64,000 nt of DNA from Globodera rostochiensis (taxonomy: Eukaryota; Nematoda; Chromadorea; Rhabditida; Heteroderidae), in assembly GCA_018350325.1 (NCBI GenBank), contig JAEVLN010000006.1:3524056-3588055 (forward strand), in the 5' to 3' direction. The notes under the pieces were generated by a model that was not told the origin of the DNA, did not search any database, and saw only the letters and a program-made list of their open reading frames with translations. The translations under genes were made by a program, and so were the position numbers. Every line of letters starts with the position of its first letter. Positions within the stretch are counted from its first letter, which is position 1. Positions 40,662 through 50,375 of the stretch are shown here, piece after piece.

Positions 40662-43600
40662 TCAGCGGTGACGGGCCCTCTTTTTGCAACAGTGCTCCGG
40701 ACATGAAGAGTTTGAGCTGGAAGATATTCGCCGCTTTCGTCGACGGCGTCCCAGGGGTTCGGAATTACCTCCTGTTAGCACAGGAGGAATTATTTTCTCC
40801 AGTCTTCCAATGGCCGCCTCCAAGGCGGCCTGCTGCAGACGAATTGTTTCCTGAAGGGACTTGATCCCCTTCAAGACTTCTTGAGCGGACAGAGAATGTC
40901 CGCTGGAGGTGCCGGACGGACCGGGAAGATCAGAATCTTCCGGTCTCTTGCTGGACTCAGTGGTTGGGCCGGTTGGTCCAACCACCTTGCTCAGGGAAAC
41001 GCTCGAGGGCATGAAAATTGTTTTCATCCCAGCGCGCTCATCTTTTGCTGGGGCCATCTGGACCTTAAGGGGACCTTTGTTCGGGGAAGGCGGACGAATC
41101 CGTTCCTTTTCTGGTGCCTGTTCCACGGGAAGTCTGTCCTTCCCGTAGAAGGGGCACTTTCTTGTCCCTCTTCTGTGCCCGATGATTTTGCAAAGTTGGC
41201 ACGTGGGGGGTCTTCGTTTACCCCCCACTTCCTCCCCCACCGGTCTCTCCCGGGCCTCTTGGTCAATAAAGTCCTCAACCCTGGCCTGAGCCGGGTCAAA
41301 TTTCCGTGAAAGGGGAGGAGGACCTCCTCCCTCTTTTCCTGAAGCATCACTCACCTCCTTTGAGGCGTCCTCCAAATCCACACTGGGATCGGATAATTCT
41401 CCTTCCGAAGAGGAGGAAGAAGACATTTTTTCAGGGATGAAGAAAGGAAAAGGAGGAGTAGCTTTTCGGAGGGGTTTAAGTACCTCCCAAAAAACAGCAA
41501 GTCGTACTGACTCATCGTTTTGGGCACTTCCCCAAATATGATCAACCCCCTCAAAAAGGTCATTTTTCGAAATGACCTTTTCCCTTTTCATATTTTGCAA
41601 AAAAATGCAAATGTTATTCCATTCCATATTTTTTTGTGATGGACCGATCATTTCCAAATTTGGTGAAGGGCAAAATGCTTCTATTTTTGTGAGAAACAAA
41701 AGCAGAAAGATCATTGCTCTTGCTAATGATCTAAAAAATGGGGGCCTTTCTTGAAGGCCTGCTCCCACATTTTGTACCTGGCAAATTTCAATGACTTCCA
41801 GTGGGTAAAAGTTTACATGAATCCGGTTTCCCCCGGGGTTGTAACCACCGTAATCCATCAAGCATGGAGTACGAGGGTTTATGGGGATCCTTCTTCTTAA
41901 GAATTGATGGAAGACGGTCCATCCAGGCCGGAATTGGATCCCGGACGCCCCATATTGAGAAAAGCCATCAAAGTTCAATTGAACTTGATTGTTTTGGAGG
42001 TGGACTGTTCTGAGAACAGCCCCGTCGTTTTCAATTAATCTACGCAATTTCTTTTCAATTGCGCGGCGATCGTTTGGGTCTTTATACCAGGATTGTCCGC
42101 CATGTCCTTGACGGTTTATCCAGTCAATCAATCTTTCGGTTCTTTCAAGGGGATTTCCTCCCCCGACTCTTACTTCTTGGGGTGGGGGACGGTTAGGCCG
42201 TCTGTAAAAAATACCAGGTGCCACCTGGACAGGTTCTCTCCCATTTGGGAGGACTGGCTCTTCAAAGGCCAGGTTTGAAAACTCTTCCTCTACAGAGGAA
42301 GCAACTGAACTGGTGGAACCAAAGTTCAACCGTCTTTGCAAAGGAACCGGCATTGTTTGAAAACAGGGGGGAAGTGACTGAAACAGATTCATCAGCTCCC
42401 TTTTATATTGGTTTCGGGGGGCGTGTCCCCAGCCAACTTTTTTGTTTGGCATTTTTTCCATAGGATCACTGGTCGAAGACCAAAGATCAGGATGACTAAT
42501 TTTGGTACAGAAGCTGCTGGTAAAGCAACTCGTAACCAAAATTAACTGAAGGAGAACTCCCATCAAGGAGTTTCCTCCATTGTTTCTCCCCCTTTGGGTC
42601 AGAGCTTCATCGTTTTCTCTTTGATGACAGAGGTCAATGACCTCCAAGGGATAATAGGTATTTCTTCTGGGATCAAATCCCGTCAGAACAACTGGGAGAA
42701 CCGAATCAACGTTGATTCCGTACCCATTAAATTGGTTTAACACTGAAAGACCCGAACGTATCATCATTTGAGATGCCTCTCGTTCTGAGAGGCCTAGGAA
42801 ACCAACTGTTTCCTCAGAGTTTAAGTGGTTTGTACGGAGCGAGAAAGCCTCATTCGTCAGGATATCCTGAAGAAGTGCTTCCGCCGATCTCCGTCCCCTT
42901 TCGTACCATTGTGGTCCACAGACCCGTGTGAACCATTCATTCAAAGGTTCACGCTCATTAAGAGGCCAAACATGGGGAGGCGGATTCCAATTCTGACCAA
43001 CGGGACTTGGAGTCCGTTCCTCCAGCCCTCCTCTTTGGTCTGGAGAAGGATCCAGGCGTTCCTCCGTGGGCTCTAACCAATTTTCCAAATCCTCAATCGG
43101 GAATTCTCCCATTTCTGGGGTGGGAGAAACATTAAAAACTTGAAAAGCTTCTTCGTCTTCCGGTAATTCCTCCGGAGGATTTTCGAAACTTTCGAAAAAA
43201 ATCTGGTTTTCGACTGGATCGACATTCTCTCGTTCCCAAGGATTGGGTAAACGATTATTTGGACGTCTCCTTTCAGGACGGTTTGCAGCATTATCTGTAA
43301 TTTCTCTAAGGGGAGAACGACGCATTTTGGGTTGAGGGTTTGAATCGAAGTTAAGGTTTTTCCGCAGTGGGTAGGTAGGTAAATGAGAAGGGTTGGGTCC
43401 GTCTTTTATACCCCCTTTGAACATCACGTGACTCATGCCTTGCGTGGCAAAATTTTTCCGGAGGGTGAATCCATATCCGAAGGATCCTCCCCCCAACAAA
43501 AATAGCACGGCCATCTGAGTCACCTTTGTTGACCTTTGGTTAATCAAGACACCTGATATGAACTTCCATGTTCTAAAAACAGGTGAAATTTTAATAAAGA

Positions 43601-46600
43601 TTGTAAGGCAAATGATGCCTACAACCATTATCATTAAAAAAATGAGGCTTGTTCGCAAGCCCATCAAAGACCAAAGACTAGCCTTCCAGTCGAAATCCAA
43701 ATCCAACCATCCTGCGTGGACTGAATTAAAAAGTTTTTCGGACTTTCTAGGGCCGAAATCCTCCTGCTGGCGAAGGGATAAGTAATTCAAAGTTCCTTCA
43801 AGAAGGAACTTTGTCTTTCCTGCTAAGCAATCCACTTGACAAGTAGTGTCAATCATGGCCCTTACAAAGGGCAATGTCACACGGCTGTGTGAGAAATTGT
43901 GGTTTGATTGACACTTAGTTGAGAAATGAGTGCCATCCTCGCAGTTAATTTCAGCAATAGCATTGCCTAACGAAGTTATGCAGTCGAAATTGAATTCTGC
44001 TCCTGTTGAGCATTTGTAACACCCGGTTAGATTTTTCGGCACAATTGTGCAGAGGTTTTGAGTAAGTACCAAAGCCAACTGTAATCCTTCAATTTGAAGG
44101 TGTAATTGAATTGGACTGAAACCGGTAAGGGCAAAGACTCTTCGCCCCACATTTCGAATTTGATGATTGACAATGTCCAACGGGAGTCTTCGCTCGGGAC
44201 TTTCCATCATTTTCTCGAGATTTAGAGAACGGCAATTGCAGTTCACTGAACCACCTGAATGGTCAGGTATACAATCTGAACATGCTTCCATGCCCAGTGT
44301 ACAATTAAAATCCAGGGCCTCCTGTTGGTCCCTGCAATGGAAATCGTCGGTTAAGGTCTCTCTGGCGAGAGCCATATTGGTTCCATCGAAAATGAAATCC
44401 GAATTGAGGATAGGTGCGGGTGGAAAAGTCACTCCAATCGGAGTAATACTAATATTATTCCACTTTAATGTCCGTCCGGGTCGGAGGTATGTGTTGATGG
44501 ACACTGGTTCTGCCAATGTGTCCAATTTAATAGAAGCATGTATCACGAATTCCCATGAGTTACAGCCTAAGAATTCATAGGCGACTCTGGATTTGGGTTT
44601 CGCGTACCAACGGTAAAAGAGGCAAGCACTTCCCGCCAAGAAGCATTTGTTGCCCCAAAAGGCTGTGCTATCCACACAAAAAGAATTGCCGGGATGCTCG
44701 TTCGCATCCCGTAGCTCCGGTATCCGGGTATTAGACTGGACTTGGCTGCAATAGGTTCCAACGCAAGAACCCATTTTCGGGCACCTCTTGTCGGACAACA
44801 GTCCGACAGAGTAAGACCGTAGCCAAGCCCTTGTAAAGCTTAGACACTCTAAAGCCAAAGCTTTGAGAACGATTTTAATTGAACCGAGGGCAATTCCCTC
44901 TTCTGTTTTTAACAGAAGGGTATTTGTTTGCCCTGCTGGCAAAAGGGCCAGTGTAGCCGTGTTTTCCACGGTACATTTCAAATCCGTAGCCGTTTTGAGG
45001 CAACTGTTTGATTGTGCCATTATGGCCACGGTTTCTGCCCCTCCCTGGACCAGGGGGAGCAGAAATTCTCCGAGGATCACAACGAATGCCGCGGACCGAA
45101 AAATGCGACGCGAAGTCCAATTTTGAGAGGCCGAATTTCGGGTAGAGTTCCTGCTTCTACGGAAGAAGGGTCGTCTTTCCGTGTCTTCCCTTGAATGGGA
45201 AACTTGGTTCTGGAAGACAAAATTGATAATCGGGGTAAAGAGTTGAGTTATCAACCAGATGACCATTCTGACAGCCGAAAAAAGGATTTTTAAGGATGAA
45301 AGGATCAAAAGGCCCATGCTTAACAAAGAAAGGCAAAGTCCTCCCGCAAGCATGGAAGCAATCAATGGATTGCAAGTCGGGTTGGCTAGTTGTTCCACGC
45401 ACAAGGTACAATCGATGAGTACACACTCATTGACTGGCGGACATGAAATCTCTTTTTTAAACATGTGTTTGGAGTCCACCCAAAAATGTCCCTGACATTG
45501 GTAACTATTTACGAGTACCTCAACCGGTAAGTCATAAATCAGTTTGCGGACATTTTTGTGGATGTAACACTGTTCCGCACAGCAAAGTTCAATTTTCTTG
45601 ACTTCGGGTGGGACGAGTAACGCAACCCCTCGAGGGCTGCATGATAACCCACATTCTTCACAATGGTCCATTGGATAGGCCAAGGAAGAAAGGGTGCCGA
45701 TCATAGTCAAAGCCATTATGATTAGAGGGATTGGAGGGACGTTAGCCCACAATTTCCCTTTGGTGAATGCTCTGAAGCTTTCTTCCCTGGGTTGGGGCGT
45801 GTCCTCCACTGCTTTCGAGGGTGGATCCTTGGCCCAAACCCTTCCTTTGGTAAGTGCCTGATATTCTTGTGCTGTGGTTTGGGAAGACGACACTTCCGCT
45901 GGTTCGGCCATCTCTTCCACCTCCAGTACCGGTGGAGGGTCTTCTTCTAGTAGTTCGATTTCTGGACTAACCTCCAACGGGATTATCCGACTGACGGGTC
46001 GTGTTAACACGGTCCGCCGGGGAAGGTCTCTGAACCTTCTTTTTTCCGAACCACGGACCGGAATTTCCACTTTAACGCTCCGGATAGCGCCGGGCTGTCC
46101 GTGAAGTTCAATGATTTTTCCCATTGACCATTGATTCCGGGGGACAAAGTCTTCAGCTATGAGGACAATCATCCCTTCCTTAGGTTCTTCCCGGGTTTGA
46201 AGTCGGGGGCCTTTGTGCTCCCACTTTGATCTTTCCCGAAGGAGAAGCAAATACGAACTGTACCACTTCTCCCAAAAGGAGTTGTGTGCCTCCCTTAAGG
46301 TTTGAAAACGGGCGGCAAGTCGCTGCTGGGTGGATGCTCCTCTTTCAGGAACATTGATTTCCGAGGTTGTAGTTGGCCAATCAATTTGGACTTCCGGTTG
46401 AAGAAAATCCACTGGCCGAAGCGGTTGTGGCCCATCGTCCGCATCCGAAATGGATGTAATGGGACGATGGTTGAGCGTGGCCTCCACCTCAGCGACGAAA
46501 GAATTCATTTCATCGTAGCCAAGGATTTTTCGTCCTAACGTTCGCTTGAAACAATTTTTGCACACCTGGACGAGGCGTTCATAAAACCCGCCTGCCCAAG

Positions 46601-49600
46601 GACTTATTTGTGCAATAAATTTCCACCGAATTTTACTGAGGGCTAGAAATTCTTCTACTTCCTGGCCCGGTCCTGGGGTGGACAATAGTTCCAGAGTTTT
46701 CTCGGCCAATTTGAATGAAGTTGCATTGTCACTCCAGATTATTTCTGGTTTGCCCCTCCGACTAATAAATCGTCGGAAGACATTCAAAAGTGATTCGGCT
46801 GTCGTATCCAGCATTGCTTCTAGATATACAGCTCGCGTTGCGAGACATGTTATTAGTATTATCCATGACTTGACTTTCTCCCCGGCCAAACGGACTTCGG
46901 TTGGACCTAAGAAATCAATGCCAATGGATTGAAAAGGTGCGTGCCGTCGCACTCTTTCCTTTGGTAATTGTGGCATTGTTGGCAATGCCAATGGATAAGC
47001 GTTGATTCTTCGACATCTTCGGCACTCTTTCAAGACTCGTTTTACTGCCGAACGAGCTTGAGGTGCCCAATGCTCACTTAGGAACTCAGTGAGGGTGGTG
47101 TCAACCCCCAAATGATGGCGCCTTTGATGGCATTTGAGGATGATAAGTTTGAGGATGGCTGAATGTTTGCTGAGGAGAATGGGGTGAGCGAACCCGTAGG
47201 GTTGGTCACTCCTTTCTACCCTGGTTTTCAACCGAAGGATTCCCTCTTCATCAATGGAGGAAGGAAATTTTTGGAGGTTTTCAGCATCATCCATTTGGTC
47301 CATGCGGATAACGAGTTGTTCCGCTAGAAGAACGTCTTCTGCTGTAAAGGAGCCTTCCCGCGAAATGCGGGCGACTGCCTTTCGGCGATTTTGAATGTTA
47401 GCTGGACAAAGCTTCCCTGATTTGATAAATCTCAAGCTCAAAAATCTGAGGATCGTCATCATGATCCGAACAGTGTGAGTCCAAGAACTGAATCTTGAGA
47501 CTTCAAAAAGGGGTATTTCCTGAGGGTTTTGGGTATGAGTTAGGGCTAAGAAGTTAACTTCTTTTGCCGTCTCTTGTCCGTTCCCTGGATTGTCGGGAGG
47601 TTCTCCCTCCTTACATTCAAAGGAAAGTTCATCTGGCCATTGGGTTTCGGGTTTGGAAAGCCAGGGAGGTCCTTCCCACCAAAGTAAATTTTGGTGAAGT
47701 TCCTCCGGAATAGCTCCCCTCGTGGCAATATCCGCCGGATTTTCAGCCGTGCGGACGAAATGAAAGGTGCAATCCGCCTTTCCCCGAATTTCTTTGAGCC
47801 TTCGCTCAATAAATTGTGGGTGGGTTTCCTTTGAGGCGACCCAACTCAGGGCAATTTGAGAATCGCTCCACAAGTGTGAACTTACAATTGGCCTTTGTAA
47901 TTGCTCTCCTACGAATTTTAACGCTCGAGACCCTATGAGAATGGCCAAAAGTTCCATTCTTGGGATTGTCAGCGCTTTTGAAGCATTTTTTGGTTTAAGA
48001 CGGTTCTTCGAGAAAATAAGCCAGGACTGGACCTTGTCCGTGGTTTCTACACGAAGATAGATTGCCGTTGCAAACGTGTGTTTTGAAGCATCCGCAAATG
48101 CATGTAACTGAAGGAGGCCTTCTCCTTTCAACATGGTCCTTCGCGGTATGCGGAGGACTTGATTTTTCCAATTTTCTTGGAGGATAATCCATCGGGTTTT
48201 GTCCTCCTCCGGGAGGGTATCGTCCCACCCCTTTTTCTCTTCCCAAAGAGTTTGGAAAAAGAGTTTGAAAGGCTGGATGCATGGACCCATTATTCCCAAA
48301 GGGTCAAATAAAGACGCGAGGAAACTCAACACAAACCGGCGAGTGATAGGCTTAGATAAATCAATTGAAGGGAATTCAAAAACTATTTCGTCTTTATGAA
48401 TGTCCCAAATAAGACCAAGGACTTTGACTTTGGGTTTGTCCAATCGGTCTTCCAATGGAATTTTCTCCATTACTTCTTCGGAGTTAGTGATAAACTCTCG
48501 AAGATTGAAACAACCTTCCTTTAAGATTGCTTTTGATTCTCGATATTTGGACATAGCTTCTTCGGGTGTTTCACACCCAAGGAGGGCATTGTCCACATAA
48601 AGCGATTCGGCCAATTCTTTGGCCGTTGCTGAATCATAACTTTTCAGGTGATGCTGAAGTGTAGCCGCCAAAATGAATGGCGAGCTTATTACCCCAAAAG
48701 CTACCCGACAAAATCTGAATATCTTCAGATTTTCCGGACTTGGAGGCTTATTAATGTCCTTGAGCCACAAAAACTTTGTGACCTCTCTGTCCTCCGGCTC
48801 CAACGATATCTGGAGAAAAGCCGCTTGGATATCGCAAAGAAGCGGTAAGGTGGGGCATCGGAATTTCAATAACATACCCATGAGGTCGGGTAATATGACT
48901 GGGCCCCGGAATAAGCAATTATTGAGACTGTTTGTTCCTCGGGTGTGGGCACTTGCATCGTAAACGACGCGAAGTTTTTTACCCTTTGCCAACACTCCCT
49001 GATGGGGGATGAAGTGTTCTAAGGTACCTGGCCCTTTTTCAGCTTTTTCAATTATCCCTTTGGACAATTGCTCTTGGATTGTGGTATCATATTGTACCAT
49101 GAGCTCCGGGGAATTTCGGAGTTTATTGACCGTAGACATTAACCGAGAAAATGCCATTCGGAAATTAGAAGGAAGGTCCGGGACCTCCTCTTTCCATGGC
49201 CATTTCACGGAATATCGTCCGTCTTTTTCCCGACGGATCGATTTTTGGAACAATTGCATGGCGGTTTGGTCATCATCCTCATTTGGATCGTCTTTAATTC
49301 CCAAAGACTCCAAATTAAAGAAATATTCAATTTCTTTTGTGTTAGGCATTTGGTCGACGTTGCTTTCGTGGATGGCCATCATTGATAGCCCTGGTTTTGG
49401 CCCTTCGGGTCCAAAATCTGATTCTCCGTTCACGAGAGGTCCCAGGGTTGTTTGAATGACGAACAATCCTGGGGAAACCTCTTTTTTCCCTTGGAAAAAT
49501 TGCCAAAAGTGGCGGGCACTGATTAGGATTTCTGGTTCCTCCCGTGAGAACGTTAATGCTTGACTTATGTCCCGTTCCTCGGGATTGAAATCTTCCGAAT

Positions 49601-50375
49601 TCCATTCTACCATTTTGAATGGGGAAGCAATTTGTTCCGTGCGGTTGAGAAGGATTTCTTCCCATTTGTTATCGGCTCTTTTGAGCTGAATAGAAAAGAC
49701 TGGGGAATGAAACCTCATAGGTCCATTTCTGTCTCCTCCAAACCCGAAGACTTCCATTTCCTCGGAGGTTACTTTATGCGGTTTAAGCTTGCGGATTAAG
49801 GAATCCGAAATGTAAGAAGTCTGACTTCCCGGATCAAAAAGAACAGGGACTTCAAACCAAGCTCGACGGTTTCGTTTTGACGTGACCGTCAACCTGCGCG
49901 TCATTAAAAACGCGTGAGGTTTTTTGACGACATTTGTCAAGACATTGGTACCGATTTCTGGTATCGGGGATTTTTCCAACGGTTCCTCCCGTTGGGTGAC
50001 CACGTGGTTTTGTGACGTTTTCGTCTCTTTTATCTTTGATGCCGTTGGCCCTTTTTGGTTGGGACCCTGACGGGATATATTTGCTTTTGCTTCATGATAA
50101 CAAATCATAAAGTGGTGAGTTTCTCCACATAAACTGCATTTTCTCTGTGACGTACATTGCTGAGAATTATGGCCGGTTTGAAGGCAATTAAAACATCTTT
50201 GTTGCTCAGTGAGCCGTTTTCTTCGGGCTCCTGGAGTTGAGTACTTTGGACACCGGCTCGGGGGGTGTCCTTTGCCTTCACAGAGCGAACACACCCTATT
50301 AAACGCCTTCTCTCTACGGGGAGGTTGAGACTGGTGGTTAATCGTGGAAAACGATCGGTTTTGTTGTGAGGGCAT
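40662..50375 (-). CDS. pol: Polyprotein: PR-RT-RH-IN-envelope-like-PAZ-like x2-C-terminal module
   Basis: 3237 codons without a stop. Order by residue: three CCHC knuckles (29-92); protease DPGS at 181; RT with LLCDIQAAF (512-520) and YVDN (593-596); RNase H from HAFADASKHTFAT (about 758); integrase HHCC-like zinc region (about 1087-1122) and D1154/D1216/E1266; DUF5641-like tail (about 1350-1465). A two-part Cys-rich glycoprotein-like region follows (1552-2265), with a leader-like segment at 1552-1570 and membrane segments near 1676-1705 and 2237-2262. Next come PAZ-like regions (2478-2596 and 2748-2870), each followed by a hydrophobic stretch (2601-2623, 2887-2902). The end has a Ser/acidic tract, a CX2CX4HX6C knuckle (3059-3074), a coiled coil (3162-3196) and a basic tail. 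Subgenomic splicing is likely for the 3' products. RT has YVDN where YVDD is commoner. Confidence 0.9.
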   Translation of the reverse strand: MPSQQNRSFSTINHQSQPPRREKAFNRVCSLCEGKGHPPSRCPKYSTPGARRKRLTEQQRCFNCLQTGHNSQQCTSQRKCSLCGETHHFMICYHEAKANISRQGPNQKGPTASKIKETKTSQNHVVTQREEPLEKSPIPEIGTNVLTNVVKKPHAFLMTRRLTVTSKRNRRAWFEVPVLFDPGSQTSYISDSLIRKLKPHKVTSEEMEVFGFGGDRNGPMRFHSPVFSIQLKRADNKWEEILLNRTEQIASPFKMVEWNSEDFNPEERDISQALTFSREEPEILISARHFWQFFQGKKEVSPGLFVIQTTLGPLVNGESDFGPEGPKPGLSMMAIHESNVDQMPNTKEIEYFFNLESLGIKDDPNEDDDQTAMQLFQKSIRREKDGRYSVKWPWKEEVPDLPSNFRMAFSRLMSTVNKLRNSPELMVQYDTTIQEQLSKGIIEKAEKGPGTLEHFIPHQGVLAKGKKLRVVYDASAHTRGTNSLNNCLFRGPVILPDLMGMLLKFRCPTLPLLCDIQAAFLQISLEPEDREVTKFLWLKDINKPPSPENLKIFRFCRVAFGVISSPFILAATLQHHLKSYDSATAKELAESLYVDNALLGCETPEEAMSKYRESKAILKEGCFNLREFITNSEEVMEKIPLEDRLDKPKVKVLGLIWDIHKDEIVFEFPSIDLSKPITRRFVLSFLASLFDPLGIMGPCIQPFKLFFQTLWEEKKGWDDTLPEEDKTRWIILQENWKNQVLRIPRRTMLKGEGLLQLHAFADASKHTFATAIYLRVETTDKVQSWLIFSKNRLKPKNASKALTIPRMELLAILIGSRALKFVGEQLQRPIVSSHLWSDSQIALSWVASKETHPQFIERRLKEIRGKADCTFHFVRTAENPADIATRGAIPEELHQNLLWWEGPPWLSKPETQWPDELSFECKEGEPPDNPGNGQETAKEVNFLALTHTQNPQEIPLFEVSRFSSWTHTVRIMMTILRFLSLRFIKSGKLCPANIQNRRKAVARISREGSFTAEDVLLAEQLVIRMDQMDDAENLQKFPSSIDEEGILRLKTRVERSDQPYGFAHPILLSKHSAILKLIILKCHQRRHHLGVDTTLTEFLSEHWAPQARSAVKRVLKECRRCRRINAYPLALPTMPQLPKERVRRHAPFQSIGIDFLGPTEVRLAGEKVKSWIILITCLATRAVYLEAMLDTTAESLLNVFRRFISRRGKPEIIWSDNATSFKLAEKTLELLSTPGPGQEVEEFLALSKIRWKFIAQISPWAGGFYERLVQVCKNCFKRTLGRKILGYDEMNSFVAEVEATLNHRPITSISDADDGPQPLRPVDFLQPEVQIDWPTTTSEINVPERGASTQQRLAARFQTLREAHNSFWEKWYSSYLLLLRERSKWEHKGPRLQTREEPKEGMIVLIAEDFVPRNQWSMGKIIELHGQPGAIRSVKVEIPVRGSEKRRFRDLPRRTVLTRPVSRIIPLEVSPEIELLEEDPPPVLEVEEMAEPAEVSSSQTTAQEYQALTKGRVWAKDPPSKAVEDTPQPREESFRAFTKGKLWANVPPIPLIIMALTMIGTLSSLAYPMDHCEECGLSCSPRGVALLVPPEVKKIELCCAEQCYIHKNVRKLIYDLPVEVLVNSYQCQGHFWVDSKHMFKKEISCPPVNECVLIDCTLCVEQLANPTCNPLIASMLAGGLCLSLLSMGLLILSSLKILFSAVRMVIWLITQLFTPIINFVFQNQVSHSREDTERRPFFRRSRNSTRNSASQNWTSRRIFRSAAFVVILGEFLLPLVQGGAETVAIMAQSNSCLKTATDLKCTVENTATLALLPAGQTNTLLLKTEEGIALGSIKIVLKALALECLSFTRAWLRSYSVGLLSDKRCPKMGSCVGTYCSQVQSNTRIPELRDANEHPGNSFCVDSTAFWGNKCFLAGSACLFYRWYAKPKSRVAYEFLGCNSWEFVIHASIKLDTLAEPVSINTYLRPGRTLKWNNISITPIGVTFPPAPILNSDFIFDGTNMALARETLTDDFHCRDQQEALDFNCTLGMEACSDCIPDHSGGSVNCNCRSLNLEKMMESPERRLPLDIVNHQIRNVGRRVFALTGFSPIQLHLQIEGLQLALVLTQNLCTIVPKNLTGCYKCSTGAEFNFDCITSLGNAIAEINCEDGTHFSTKCQSNHNFSHSRVTLPFVRAMIDTTCQVDCLAGKTKFLLEGTLNYLSLRQQEDFGPRKSEKLFNSVHAGWLDLDFDWKASLWSLMGLRTSLIFLMIMVVGIICLTIFIKISPVFRTWKFISGVLINQRSTKVTQMAVLFLLGGGSFGYGFTLRKNFATQGMSHVMFKGGIKDGPNPSHLPTYPLRKNLNFDSNPQPKMRRSPLREITDNAANRPERRRPNNRLPNPWERENVDPVENQIFFESFENPPEELPEDEEAFQVFNVSPTPEMGEFPIEDLENWLEPTEERLDPSPDQRGGLEERTPSPVGQNWNPPPHVWPLNEREPLNEWFTRVCGPQWYERGRRSAEALLQDILTNEAFSLRTNHLNSEETVGFLGLSEREASQMMIRSGLSVLNQFNGYGINVDSVLPVVLTGFDPRRNTYYPLEVIDLCHQRENDEALTQRGRNNGGNSLMGVLLQLILVTSCFTSSFCTKISHPDLWSSTSDPMEKMPNKKVGWGHAPRNQYKRELMNLFQSLPPCFQTMPVPLQRRLNFGSTSSVASSVEEEFSNLAFEEPVLPNGREPVQVAPGIFYRRPNRPPPQEVRVGGGNPLERTERLIDWINRQGHGGQSWYKDPNDRRAIEKKLRRLIENDGAVLRTVHLQNNQVQLNFDGFSQYGASGIQFRPGWTVFHQFLRRRIPINPRTPCLMDYGGYNPGGNRIHVNFYPLEVIEICQVQNVGAGLQERPPFFRSLARAMIFLLLFLTKIEAFCPSPNLEMIGPSQKNMEWNNICIFLQNMKREKVISKNDLFEGVDHIWGSAQNDESVRLAVFWEVLKPLRKATPPFPFFIPEKMSSSSSSEGELSDPSVDLEDASKEVSDASGKEGGGPPPLSRKFDPAQARVEDFIDQEARERPVGEEVGGKRRPPTCQLCKIIGHRRGTRKCPFYGKDRLPVEQAPEKERIRPPSPNKGPLKVQMAPAKDERAGMKTIFMPSSVSLSKVVGPTGPTTESSKRPEDSDLPGPSGTSSGHSLSAQEVLKGIKSLQETIRLQQAALEAAIGRLEKIIPPVLTGGNSEPLGRRRRKRRISSSSNSSCPEHCCKKRARHR
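41766..42134 (-). other. PAZ-like region 2 of the retroelement polyprotein
   Basis: Residues 2748-2870. It shows the same order as region 1: IEKKLRRLIENDGAVLRTVH, NFDGFSQYGASGIQF, TVFHQFLRRRIPINPRTPC and NFYPLEVIEICQVQ. The TV-x-x-[YF]F, TPC/LPC and YPLEV-x-x-C landmarks occur with PAZ-like spacing. It is more complete than region 1 and diverged from it, so the duplication is not recent. Confidence 0.65.
42588..42944 (-). other. PAZ-like region 1 of the retroelement polyprotein
   Basis: Residues 2478-2596. Order of elements matches the Argonaute PAZ domain: a helix with AEALLQDILTNEAFSLRTNH (cf. the KGLKVRTTH position), a GFLGLSEREAS turn, a SVLNQFNGYGINV segment (cf. SVADYFKxxYxI), a proline-valine strand LPVVLTGFDPRR (cf. 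LPCVxVG), and NTYYPLEVIDLC, the most PAZ-like stretch. Assigned by eye. Confidence 0.6.
43581..45722 (-). other. Envelope-like glycoprotein region of the polyprotein
   Basis: Residues about 1552-2265. A short leader-like hydrophobic stretch, a Cys-rich ectodomain, a membrane span, then an Arg-rich linker, a second hydrophobic leader, a larger Cys-rich ectodomain with several N-x-S/T sites, and a final membrane span. This Gn/Gc-like two-part layout resembles the phlebovirus-type glycoproteins known in some nematode Pao elements; that relationship is inferred from layout and Cys pattern, not a search. It is open throughout. Confidence 0.65.

Noticed and set aside
44167..44580. Plus-strand frames within the retroelement (e.g. 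137 codons)
   Set aside because: Antisense shadows of the 3237-codon minus-strand frame, with no independent motifs.
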